Source: Psychrobacillus glaciei
GTDB lineage: Bacteria; Bacillota; Bacilli; Bacillales_A; Planococcaceae
Assembly: GCF_008973485.1 (NCBI RefSeq)
Contig: NZ_CP031223.1
Location: 806,001-870,000 of the forward strand
DNA: 64,000 nucleotides
Direction of reading: 5' to 3'
The translations under genes and the position numbers were made by a program. How positions within the stretch are numbered: the stretch's first letter is position 1; every line of letters begins with the position of its first letter. This document shows positions 55,768 to 63,662 of this stretch, piece after piece. The notes below the pieces were generated by a model. It saw only the letters and a list, made by a program, of their open reading frames with translations, was not told where the DNA came from and ran no database searches.

Positions 55768-56619
55768 TTAGCTAGCTGAATGTTTTAACTTTAAATAAGC
55801 TGCTGGACTTAAATAACCCAGTCTTTTTTGACCACGGTTTTCGTTAAAATATGCAATGTATAAGAGTAAATCTTTCTTTACCTGTTTGGCATTGTCTGTG
55901 GCATACAAGTGCGGGAATTCTGTCTTTAAATGCGAAAAAAAGCTCTCAATTACAGCGTTATCCCAGCAGTTTGCCTTCCGAGACATACTTGGTGAAAATT
56001 GGAGTTTCTTGGCAAGATTTTTATACTTAAAAGACTTATAGACACTTCCTTGATCAGAGTGAATGATGACGTTTGTTAAGTCGGGCAACTTTCTCGTTTT
56101 CATTGCTTGTTTAACAGTAGTTTCTACCAGGTTTGCAGTTGGACTATCGCTCATTTCAAATGCAATAATCTCTCGATTACAAAGATCCATGATTGCAGAA
56201 ACGTAAAATTTTTCTTCTTCCACAGTAATCTCAGATAGATCGGTAACCCATTTACGATTGGGCAGCGAAGCATCAAAATCGCGATTAAGAAGGTTTGGAT
56301 ATACCCATTCAGATTGTGCATCTTTCTTAGACTGGAAGTATTTCTTAACACGAATTTTAGATTTGATATTCATCTCATTCATTAAACGTGATACTCGTTT
56401 GTGATTAATTATATGATTATGATTCTCTTTCAGTTCACCGGCAATTCGTTTCACACCAATGGTGCCGCCAGTAAAATCATATAAGCTTTGAATGACCTTA
56501 CTATCAATTTGATCTCGCTCAGAAAGAGATTTTTGAGGCTGCACAATATAGTTGTAATATCCACTGGTTGATACTCTTAGTGCTTTACAAAGTATAGTTA
56601 CTGGATAATCCTTTCTCAA
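55768..56619 (-). CDS. IS3-family transposase OrfB (DDE integrase)
   Basis: The 283-residue frame encodes the HTH_21 and rve integrase regions. The DDE residues are in VTDLSEITVEEE (Asp), IIHSDQGSVY (Asp) and NCWDNAVIESFF (Glu). The final RGQKRLGYLSPAAY is typical. Translation probably continues from OrfA by -1 frameshifting at an A6G run (about 56644-56650), because the OrfB frame is open upstream through CFEAVTAL before the first Met. Confidence 0.92.
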   Translation of the reverse strand: MRKDYPVTILCKALRVSTSGYYNYIVQPQKSLSERDQIDSKVIQSLYDFTGGTIGVKRIAGELKENHNHIINHKRVSRLMNEMNIKSKIRVKKYFQSKKDAQSEWVYPNLLNRDFDASLPNRKWVTDLSEITVEEEKFYVSAIMDLCNREIIAFEMSDSPTANLVETTVKQAMKTRKLPDLTNVIIHSDQGSVYKSFKYKNLAKKLQFSPSMSRKANCWDNAVIESFFSHLKTEFPHLYATDNAKQVKKDLLLYIAYFNENRGQKRLGYLSPAAYLKLKHSAS

Positions 56620-56624
56620 GGCCG

Positions 56625-56969
56625 TTACGGCTTCGAAGCACTTCTTTTTTCGTTCTCCTTGAGAAAGGCCTGGAACTTTTTTAAGATCTCATTTTGTATC
56701 AATTGCTCCTTATACTTCTTTTCAATATCTCTTAATCGGTTTAGTTCTTCTGTATGTTCAATCAAATCTGATTTCTCATAGTGTGAGTGAAGTGCATCTT
56801 CTCCATGTTCTCTGTATAGTTTCAACCACCCTGTCAATGAATTAATATGAATTTCCATTTCGTCCGCGACATCTTGCCTGTTACGTTTTTTCAGACGTAC
56901 TTCATTCACTGCAAATAACTTTTGTTCATATGTGAGTTGACGTTTTTTTGTTTTCTTTCGAATGTTCAT
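56625..56969 (-). CDS. IS3-family OrfA (helix-turn-helix)
   Basis: The 114-residue protein has an HTH_28-type domain (LTYEQKLFAVNEVRLKKRN, RQDVADEMEIHINSLTGWL) followed by a leucine-zipper-like coiled coil (LNRLRDIEKKYKEQLIQN). The start is 56969, with GAGAGGGG upstream; the longer ORF to 57044 runs through the terminal repeat. It binds the element's ends and forms the OrfAB fusion by frameshifting. Confidence 0.92.
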   Translation of the reverse strand: MNIRKKTKKRQLTYEQKLFAVNEVRLKKRNRQDVADEMEIHINSLTGWLKLYREHGEDALHSHYEKSDLIEHTEELNRLRDIEKKYKEQLIQNEILKKFQAFLKENEKRSASKP

Positions 56970-57043
56970 GATTATGCCCCTCTCAAATCGTTGTATTTGC
57001 ACAATTATAACACTCCATGTGTCCATTATAAGGGGGTCGACCA

Positions 57044-57153
57044 CTGTGTCAAAAACAATTCTACACTATTCTGACATTTCACTACAATTCAAATCTTTCC
57101 AATCACAAATACTTCCTACACTTAAAAATATAGTGTAGGAGGTATTTGTTTTT
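57044..57153 (+). repeat. Right part of the IS3-interrupted R1 repeat, with terminator tail
   Basis: CTGTGTCAAAAACAATTCTA...CTATTCTGACATTTCACTAC, then ACTTCCTACACTT/AGTGTAGGAGGT and TTTGTTTTTAT. Joined to 55719-55727 it gives a standard A-type R1. Confidence 0.88.
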
Positions 57154-57207
57154 ATGAGAGATTAAGCAAGCATATATAAATTCTGCTACTAGAAATCAAG
57201 TAATCGT

Positions 57208-57243
<36 letters not shown>

Positions 57244-57267
57244 TAAAAATTTTACTATTTGAAAGTC

Positions 57268-57466
57268 ATTTATTGAGGCCACCATAATCTATAGCGTCAT
57301 TCCACATGCTACTTTTTTAGTTCCTTCCAATTATTCTCAGGTCTAGCTCAATTGGAATCTCTTTTGGTTGAATTAGTTTCGAAGTGCCATAAAGTGTTAA
57401 TAAATGCACCTGGTTATGCAGCACTTGAATTCTAAAAAGAGTTTTGTATTTAGCCTTGGCACACGT
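57268..57466 (+). repeat. R2 element, 5' module only (copy E)
   Basis: GTCATTTATTGAGG...TATAGC and GAAGTGCCATAAAGTGTTAA...TGCACCTGGTTATGCA...CTTGGCA match the first 165 bp of copy A. The GCGGACGAA hairpin and central stem are absent. This shows the element is modular. Confidence 0.75.
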
Positions 57467-57536
57467 AACAGAATCAAATTCATCCGATCAATTTAATTTT
57501 CCACATAAAAGGTTTGACCGAAAATTCAAAATTGTA

Positions 57537-57605
57537 TTGACAAATGTAACCGTTTACATTAATCTATAAAATAATTAGAGGGAACGTTTTCGTAAAACGT
57601 TTTCC
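57537..57605 (+). promoter_or_regulatory. Promoter and two LacI-type operators of the nucleoside operon
   Basis: TTGACA (57537-57542) and TAATCT (57560-57565) are 17 bp apart. The spacer is filled by the near-palindrome AATGTAACCGTTTACATT (57543-57560), with a central CG as in LacI/CcpA-family sites. A second palindrome, AACGTTTT-CGT-AAAACGTT (inside 57580-57605), lies downstream of the start site. The layout fits autoregulation by the product of 57631. Confidence 0.75.
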
Positions 57606-57630
57606 TAACCATAGGGACAGGTGATCATAC

Positions 57631-58635
57631 ATGGGGAAAATAACGATTAAGGATATCGCGCGGGAGGCAGGTGTTTCAATTACCACCGTTTCAAGGGTAT
57701 TAAATAATAAAGCGGAAGGTATGTCAAAAAAAACTCGTAAAACAGTTTTGCAGGTAATGGGAGAGTTAAATTACCAACCAAATAAGTTCGCACGTGGTCT
57801 AGTGACAAAACGATCCAATATGCTAGGGTTAATCGTCCCAAATATCTCCAACCCTTTTTTTCCAGAACTTTGTAGAGGTGCTGAAGACGAGGCAAATGAA
57901 AGAAACTATAGCCTCATCATTTGTAATTCAGATGATCAATCCCAAAAAGAAGAAAATTATTTGCGGTTGTTGCAAGAACAACAAGTTGATGGAATTTTAC
58001 TTTCAAGTAAGAATCGGTTGTCTCAGACTAGCAAAGATCAACTAGAGAGCGGAAAAATTCCATACGTATTGTTTGACCGCGGTGAAGAAGCAAGTAATCA
58101 CTCCGGAGTTTTTTTAGACAATGAAAAGGGCGGGTATATGGCAGGAAAGCATTTGGTTGACTTAGGTCACACTAAAATTGCATGTATGACAGGGCCGTTA
58201 GAGATTCTGAACGCACAACAACGACTTGCTGGATTTCAACGCGCCTTCACAGAAGCTTCTATAGAACTCCCTAAATCATCGATCTTAGTTGGTGACTTTC
58301 AAATGGAAGTAGCTTATCTAATAGCAAAGAAATTTCTACAGGATAACTGCGTGACTGCAATATTTGCAAGCAACGACTTAATGGCGTGTGGTATTTATCG
58401 TGCTGCTCATGAACTAGGAATTCAAATTCCGGAACAGCTGTCTATCGTTGGTTTTGACGATATTCCTTTAGTAACTGCTTTAATCCCAAAACTAACTACT
58501 GTTAGACAAGGTACATATGAAATGGGAAGAAAAGCAATCGAACTCCTCCTAAATGAACTTGAAAACAATTCATCTGAAGGAGTAGTTTTTGACCCTACTT
58601 TAATCGTTAGAGAAAGTACGAAAAAAATAAAATGA
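57631..58635 (+). CDS. LacI-family transcriptional regulator (RbsR-like)
   Basis: The 334-residue protein has an N-terminal LacI HTH (TIKDIAREAGVSITTVSRVL, hinge region NYQPNKFARGLVTKRS) and a periplasmic-binding-like effector domain (LGLIVPNISNPFFPELCRGA, VGFDDIPLVTALIPKLTTVR). It is the first gene of the nucleoside operon and overlaps the region of the hydrolase start. The probable effector is ribose, ribose-phosphate or a nucleoside. RBS AGGGACAGG. Confidence 0.92.
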   Translation: MGKITIKDIAREAGVSITTVSRVLNNKAEGMSKKTRKTVLQVMGELNYQPNKFARGLVTKRSNMLGLIVPNISNPFFPELCRGAEDEANERNYSLIICNSDDQSQKEENYLRLLQEQQVDGILLSSKNRLSQTSKDQLESGKIPYVLFDRGEEASNHSGVFLDNEKGGYMAGKHLVDLGHTKIACMTGPLEILNAQQRLAGFQRAFTEASIELPKSSILVGDFQMEVAYLIAKKFLQDNCVTAIFASNDLMACGIYRAAHELGIQIPEQLSIVGFDDIPLVTALIPKLTTVRQGTYEMGRKAIELLLNELENNSSEGVVFDPTLIVRESTKKIK

Positions 58636-58646
58636 GGTGTAATGAA

Positions 58647-59603
58647 ATGACTATTCCCGTAATTATTGATTGTGATCCTGGTATTGATGACGTAATGGCA
58701 TTAACGCTTGCATTTGCACATCCAGAATTAGATATTAAGTTAATCACAACGGAACCAGGAAACCAAACGCAAGAAAAAACAATTTACAATGCACTTGCTT
58801 TTACTAGTTATATGAAAAAAGACATAGAGATTGCTAGAGGACTAGACAACCCATTTTTCCGTAAATTAGAAATTGCAGATGAAGTACATGGTGAGAATGG
58901 ACTTGGGGATGTGCAGTTCCCAAAACCAACTATTAAATTAAGTGAACGAACGGCAATTCAAGCGATGAAAGAAACGTTAATCTCTAGTGAAGAACAAATA
59001 GTTCTTATTGCGACAGGTCCACTAACAAATATTGGTGCATTATTATTAGCACATCCAGAAGTAAAATCGAAAATTAAATACATTTCCTATATGGGCGGAG
59101 CAGCTGTTGGTGGGAATATGACACCAACGTCCGAGTTTAATGTGTATGTTGACCCTCATGCTGCGGAAATTGTTTTTCAATCAGGAATTCCAATTGTGAT
59201 GAGTGGACTCGATGTCACTCATAAAGCTTACGTCACATTAGAAGAATTAAATCAAATTGAGGCAATAGATTCTGACTTTGCACTCAAAGTCGTTAATATG
59301 CTTCGTTTTTACATCCATGCTGCAAAACAAACTGCTTTTCATAGCCCTGACTTTGAAAGCCGTATTCGTTTACATGATTTATGTGCAGTATCTTATGTAC
59401 TAACACCTGAACTATTTGACGGAGATGATTGCTATGTAGCAGTTGAATTGGAGGGGAAATTGACTGCTGGGACAACCGTAGTTGATTATGCACAACAATC
59501 TGGGCTTCCGCATAATGTGAAAGTATTACACACAGTAGACAGAGAGAAATTCGTCGAACAATTTATAAATGCGGTTAAGATAATGAGCAGGCAAATCGGT
59601 TAA
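58647..59603 (+). CDS. Inosine/uridine-preferring nucleoside hydrolase
   Basis: The 318-residue protein starts MTIPVIIDCDPGIDDVMAL, the DxDxxxDD calcium/ribose site of nucleoside hydrolases. TGPLTNIGALL, EFNVYVDPHAAEIVF and HDLCAV (catalytic-site His and Asp) also match. It splits ribonucleosides to base and ribose in the cytoplasm. The start is 58647 behind GAGGTG; the ATG at 58632 overlaps the lacI stop. Ribose would go to the ribokinase at 62733. Confidence 0.93.
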   Translation: MTIPVIIDCDPGIDDVMALTLAFAHPELDIKLITTEPGNQTQEKTIYNALAFTSYMKKDIEIARGLDNPFFRKLEIADEVHGENGLGDVQFPKPTIKLSERTAIQAMKETLISSEEQIVLIATGPLTNIGALLLAHPEVKSKIKYISYMGGAAVGGNMTPTSEFNVYVDPHAAEIVFQSGIPIVMSGLDVTHKAYVTLEELNQIEAIDSDFALKVVNMLRFYIHAAKQTAFHSPDFESRIRLHDLCAVSYVLTPELFDGDDCYVAVELEGKLTAGTTVVDYAQQSGLPHNVKVLHTVDREKFVEQFINAVKIMSRQIG

Positions 59604-59629
59604 AAAATAGGAACAAAGGGGAGAGAAAC

Positions 59630-60232
59630 ATGAAACGTAGTTTTAAAGATGATTTTAATATGATGGCAATGTTACTAATTCCTATCGCAGTAGCTGTTAA
59701 CTTAGTAGGTTTCCAATTAGCAAATGTACTACGCTTACCGATTTTTTTAGATACAATTGGAACAATTTTAGTAGGTGTAATAGCGGGTCCATGGGTTGCT
59801 CTATTAGCTGGACTTATTACAAATTTAATTAATGCTATCTTCAATCCTGTTTATTTACCTTATGCACTAACTTCTATGGCGATTGGTGTTGGAGCTGGTT
59901 ATCTTTCCAAACATGGATTTTTCAAAAACATTCCTAAAACAATTGTTTCTGGTATCGTAATTACTCTTATCGCAGTTATTGTATCTGCTCCGATTACAGT
60001 GCTAGTATTCGGTGGCGCTACAGGAAATACATCATCCTTAATTACTGCTACTTTCTTAGCTTCAGGTCAAGAATTATGGACAGCAGTATTTTCTTCAAGC
60101 TTCATTACAGAGGTTGCAGATAAAGTTGTTTCTGTATTAATCGTATACTTTATCGTTAAAGGTATGTCAGATCGATACTTATCTAAGTTAAACTATGGAC
60201 ATTTATATATGAAACGAAAAAACAAGAAGTAA
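59630..60232 (+). CDS. ECF transporter substrate-binding (S) component
   Basis: The 200-residue protein has about six membrane helices: N-terminal MAMLLIPIAVAVNLVGFQLA, then FLDTIGTILVGVIAGPWVALLAG, a typical S-component alanine/glycine-rich segment. It is followed by T and two ATPase genes. Its position between a nucleoside hydrolase and ribokinase predicts nucleosides as substrate. GGGGAGAGAAAC precedes the ATG. Confidence 0.88.
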   Translation: MKRSFKDDFNMMAMLLIPIAVAVNLVGFQLANVLRLPIFLDTIGTILVGVIAGPWVALLAGLITNLINAIFNPVYLPYALTSMAIGVGAGYLSKHGFFKNIPKTIVSGIVITLIAVIVSAPITVLVFGGATGNTSSLITATFLASGQELWTAVFSSSFITEVADKVVSVLIVYFIVKGMSDRYLSKLNYGHLYMKRKNKK

Positions 60233-60308
60233 TTTCTTCTCTTCTCGTTCCTTTTGAGTATTTCAAGTGGAGGAGAAGAGATTATTCTTTAAAGGGGGCG
60301 TATTTCAT

Positions 60309-61052
60309 TTGAAACATAATTTTTTGCTCAGACTTCACCCAATGACAAAATTCTATTTCTCTCTTTTTATTTTAGGAATAGTACTCATTCTCCCGGGATA
60401 TGCAGTTGCATTTTCGATCTTTCCTTTTTTAATACTAATAGCTCTACTCGCAGGTGTCTCCAAAGAGTTTCTAAGTATTGTATTAAAAGCACTATTAAGT
60501 GTGTTAATCATTGTTTTTATCATGCAGATGTTTTTTTACCCTGGGGAAAATATACTTTGGGAATGGGGATTTCTCCAAATTAAACAAGAAGGATTGAATT
60601 ATGGTCTATTGTTAACTTCTCGCATTCTTGCAATAGGGTCTGCTTTTATCTTATTCTTCCGAATGACAGAAGTACGTGACTTTGTTAAATCATTAGAAGA
60701 TAAAGGTCTTCCGCCAATGGGTGCTTATGTAGTTTTATCGACGCTTCAAATTATTCCTGAAATGCGTCGTCAAGCAAATACCATTATGGAAGCGCAAAAA
60801 ACTCGTGGGGTAGAAACGGAAGGATCATTACTAGTTCGTGCAAAAGCGTTTATACCAACCTTAACGCCTCTCATCCTCTCCTCTATTGCTGGGACAGAAG
60901 AACGAGCAATTACGCTTGAGTCTAGGGCTTTTTCGGCACCAGTAAAAAAGACGAGTTTGCATCAATTAACTAAAAGTGGCGCTGACCAAGTTCTACCGAT
61001 TGTCTATGTAATTATTTTTGTAGCTCTACTTATATGGAGGTTCTTCCTATGA
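60309..61052 (+). CDS. ecfT: ECF transporter transmembrane (T) component
   Basis: The 247-residue EcfT/CbiQ-family protein has a first segment LHPMTKFYFSLFILG, about five membrane helices, and the two coupling Ala-Arg-Gly-type motifs EAQKTRGVETEG and TLESRAFSA. TTG 60309 is proposed as start: AAAGGGGG lies 10 nt upstream, while the GTG at 60267 has weaker support. It overlaps the ATPase gene by 4 nt. Confidence 0.88.
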   Translation: MKHNFLLRLHPMTKFYFSLFILGIVLILPGYAVAFSIFPFLILIALLAGVSKEFLSIVLKALLSVLIIVFIMQMFFYPGENILWEWGFLQIKQEGLNYGLLLTSRILAIGSAFILFFRMTEVRDFVKSLEDKGLPPMGAYVVLSTLQIIPEMRRQANTIMEAQKTRGVETEGSLLVRAKAFIPTLTPLILSSIAGTEERAITLESRAFSAPVKKTSLHQLTKSGADQVLPIVYVIIFVALLIWRFFL

Positions 61053-61909
61053 CAACAATGATTGACTTAAAAAATGTATCTTATCGATATCCAGTAAGCG
61101 ATGATTTCACATTAAAGAATATTTCATTTTCCATCGAAAAAGGAAAGTTTACTGCCATAATAGGAAATAATGGATCTGGAAAAACGACATTATGCAACAC
61201 AATTCGTGGGTTTGTTCCGCATTTTTATAAAGGGGATTTAGAAGGGAACGTACTAGTAGATCAAGTTAATATCACGGATTATCAACTTGGGCAACTTGGA
61301 GAAAAAGTAGGGTATGTATTCCAAAATCCATTTATTCAAGTGTCAGGCGTTAAAGATAATGTTTTCGAGGAAGTAGCTTATGGTTTGGAAAACTTAGGTG
61401 TTCCAGTGGAAGAAATTAAAGCGCGTGTTGAAGAAGTATTAAAGCTTGTTAAGATTGAACATTTACGTGATAAAAACCCATTCGGATTATCTGGTGGACA
61501 AAGACAGCGCGTAGCACTTGCATCCATTATTGTAATGGATCCAGAAATTTTGGTCATAGATGAGCCGACATCTCAGCTTGACCCAATTGGAACAGAACAA
61601 ATATTTGATATTATCCGTTTAATGAAAGAACGTGGAAAAACGATTGTTTTGGTTGAGCATAAAATGGATTTGATAGCGGAATATGCAGATGATCTACTTG
61701 TTATGCATGAAGGAGAGTTAGTAATGCAAGGTTCCGTACGTGAAGTATTTGCGAATCCTGAATTCGAAAAATATGAAATTCAATATCCTCATGTAACTGA
61801 AGTTGCACTTCAATTACAGAAATCCGGCATGCCACTCTCTTTTCTTCCAATCCGTGATAAGGAACTAACACAAGCACTAAACAAGATTGGAGTGAGTGTA
61901 CATGACTGA
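61049..61909 (+). CDS. ECF transporter ATPase 1
   Basis: The 286-residue ABC ATPase has Walker A GNNGSGKTTL, Q-loop VFQNPFIQVSG, signature LSGGQRQRVALA, Walker B ILVIDEPTSQLDP and H-loop VLVEHK. The start is ATG 61049 with GGAGG 7 nt upstream, overlapping the ecfT stop. It pairs with ATPase 2. This copy has the full canonical signature. Confidence 0.93.
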   Translation: MTTMIDLKNVSYRYPVSDDFTLKNISFSIEKGKFTAIIGNNGSGKTTLCNTIRGFVPHFYKGDLEGNVLVDQVNITDYQLGQLGEKVGYVFQNPFIQVSGVKDNVFEEVAYGLENLGVPVEEIKARVEEVLKLVKIEHLRDKNPFGLSGGQRQRVALASIIVMDPEILVIDEPTSQLDPIGTEQIFDIIRLMKERGKTIVLVEHKMDLIAEYADDLLVMHEGELVMQGSVREVFANPEFEKYEIQYPHVTEVALQLQKSGMPLSFLPIRDKELTQALNKIGVSVHD

Positions 61910-62714
61910 ACTTCACTTGAATAATGTAAGCTTTTCATATCCAGACGGAACAAAAGCATTGGAAAATCTAACTCTTTCTATTTCTACAGGAGAGCGTGTT
62001 GCGATTGTAGGACAAAATGGTGCTGGGAAAACGACTGCGGTTAAATTAATGAACGGATTATTGAAACCTACAACAGGTACAGTTTCAGTCGGTGATTGGG
62101 ATACAAAAGATCACACGACAGCACAAGTTTCAAGAAAGGTAGGCTATGTATTCCAAAATCCAGACGATCAAATATTCCATAATGATGTGGAATCCGAAGT
62201 ACGTTTCGGTCCAAAAAATATGGGATTTGATCCAGACCGAGTAGACGAACTAACTAATTGGGCTATGCAACTATGTGGGATATCCGAATTTGCTGAAGAA
62301 AACCCATATAATTTACCGTATTCTGTTAGAAAGTTTGTGACAATCGCATCCGTATTAGCAATGGATTCAGCTATTATTATTTTAGACGAACCTACTGCTG
62401 GACAAGATAAAATAGGATTACAAGTTTTAGGGAATTTACTGCAAGTGTTAGAGGAAAAGCAAAAGTCAGTTATTACCATTACACATGATATGGAATTTGT
62501 AACGGATTATTTTACACGAATTGTAGTAATGGCGAACCGACAACTAGTAGCAGATGATAACGCGCAACATATTTTTTATAATACAGAAGTTTTGGAAAAG
62601 AGTATGTTAAAACCGCCCGCTGTTGCTCAGATGGCAAAATTACTTGGTTTCCCTCCAGGAATTTTATTGAAAAGTCAATTAATCCAAGCGATTAAAACAA
62701 ACAGTGTGAAATGA
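61902..62714 (+). CDS. ECF transporter ATPase 2, with non-canonical signature
   Basis: The 270-residue ABC ATPase has Walker A GQNGAGKTTAV, Q-loop VFQNPDDQIFHN, Walker B IIILDEPTAGQD and H-loop ITITHDM. The signature position reads NLPYSVRKFVTIA in place of LSGGxxQxVxIA, so this subunit has a degenerate LSGGQ. With ATPase 1 it would make an asymmetric heterodimer with one consensus site. It starts at 61902, overlapping ATPase 1 by 8 nt. Confidence 0.9.
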   Translation: MTELHLNNVSFSYPDGTKALENLTLSISTGERVAIVGQNGAGKTTAVKLMNGLLKPTTGTVSVGDWDTKDHTTAQVSRKVGYVFQNPDDQIFHNDVESEVRFGPKNMGFDPDRVDELTNWAMQLCGISEFAEENPYNLPYSVRKFVTIASVLAMDSAIIILDEPTAGQDKIGLQVLGNLLQVLEEKQKSVITITHDMEFVTDYFTRIVVMANRQLVADDNAQHIFYNTEVLEKSMLKPPAVAQMAKLLGFPPGILLKSQLIQAIKTNSVK

Positions 62715-62732
62715 AAGGAGGCGGAACTAGTT

Positions 62733-63644
62733 ATGAATATAACTGTCGTAGGGAGTACCAATATGGACCTTGTATATCGTGTTCCCCATATTGTTAAAGC
62801 TGGTGAAACGTTGCACAGTACACAACATGAACTGTTCTTTGGTGGAAAAGGTGCAAACCAAGCGGTGACTGCTGGACAATTAGGAGCCGAAGTTAACTTT
62901 ATAGGAAACGTTGGTGTAGACGACTTTGGTGAAAAAGTGAAACGTAACTTGCAGGAAAAACGGGTAAATACAACCGCCATAAGAACAGTTGGATTAACGG
63001 GGCAAGCAATTATTCAAGTTGCCGATTCCGGGGAAAATTCAATCGTTCTATTTCCTGGTACAAATTTCCTTGTTTCAACCGAACAAATTGAAGCTAGTAA
63101 AGAAATAATTGAAAGCAGTCAAGTCTTGCTTTTACAATTGGAAATTCCGATACCTACAGTCGAGCTTGCTGCTAATATTGCACAATCAACAGGTGTACAT
63201 ATCATATTAAACCCTGCTCCTGCTCAAAAATTAAGTGATTCTTTATTGAGTAAAGTTTCCATATTAACTCCAAATGAAACGGAGTTAGAAGTACTAACTG
63301 GGTTGAAAACGGAAACCGACGAAGATTTATTGCAAGCATGTTCCTTATTACTAAAAAAAGGTGTAGGAGCAGTAGTCGTCACTCTAGGTGAAAAAGGTGC
63401 TTTTTACATGAATGAACAGGAGCATGGACGAGTGCAAGCAAAAAAAGTAGAAGTGAAAGATACAACCGGCGCTGGAGATGCATTTAATGGTGCGTTGGCG
63501 GTTGCTATATGTCAAGGGAAATCATTAAAAGACAGTATTGTATACGCATCTAATGTTGCTTCTTATGTTGTGACACAAATGGGTGCACAACCGATTTTTC
63601 CTGTCTCTGTGCCACAAATAAATACGGACTGTTCTGACAATTAG
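62733..63644 (+). CDS. rbsK: Ribokinase (PfkB family), C-terminal codons from an R1 repeat
   Basis: The 303-residue sugar kinase has VVGSTNMDLVYRV, FFGGKGANQAV (substrate loop), LNPAPAQKL, TPNETELEVLTG and the catalytic DTTGAGDAFNGALAV. It phosphorylates ribose released by the nucleoside hydrolase. AAAGGAGGCGG precedes the ATG. The last residues (VSVPQINTDCSDN) are read from an R1 repeat; the catalytic core is complete, so activity is likely kept. Confidence 0.92.
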   Translation: MNITVVGSTNMDLVYRVPHIVKAGETLHSTQHELFFGGKGANQAVTAGQLGAEVNFIGNVGVDDFGEKVKRNLQEKRVNTTAIRTVGLTGQAIIQVADSGENSIVLFPGTNFLVSTEQIEASKEIIESSQVLLLQLEIPIPTVELAANIAQSTGVHIILNPAPAQKLSDSLLSKVSILTPNETELEVLTGLKTETDEDLLQACSLLLKKGVGAVVVTLGEKGAFYMNEQEHGRVQAKKVEVKDTTGAGDAFNGALAVAICQGKSLKDSIVYASNVASYVVTQMGAQPIFPVSVPQINTDCSDN

Positions 63645-63662
63645 CAACGATTCAGGACAGGT
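63602..63662 (+). repeat. R1 repeat forming the end of rbsK
   Basis: TGTCTCTGTGCCACAAATAA and GGACTGTTCTGACAATTAGC, then GATTCAGGACAGG, follow R1. The rbsK stop codon (63642-63644) lies inside it. Confidence 0.78.

Larger units (their letters stand above)
55728..57043 (-). mobile_element. IS3-family (IS150-like) insertion sequence, complete
   Basis: The element is 1316 bp. Its ends are imperfect inverted repeats (TAGTCTAGCCCC...TTATGGACA left; TGGTCGACCCCC...TAATGGACA right, read inward). A 3-bp CTG target duplication lies on both sides. orfA and orfB are in the usual -1 arrangement on the minus strand. A remnant of a sister copy lies at 27160. Confidence 0.9.

Noticed and set aside
58632..58646. 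Upstream ATG for the nucleoside hydrolase
   Set aside because: It lies in the lacI stop and in the Shine-Dalgarno region. The family starts at MTIPVIIDCDPG.
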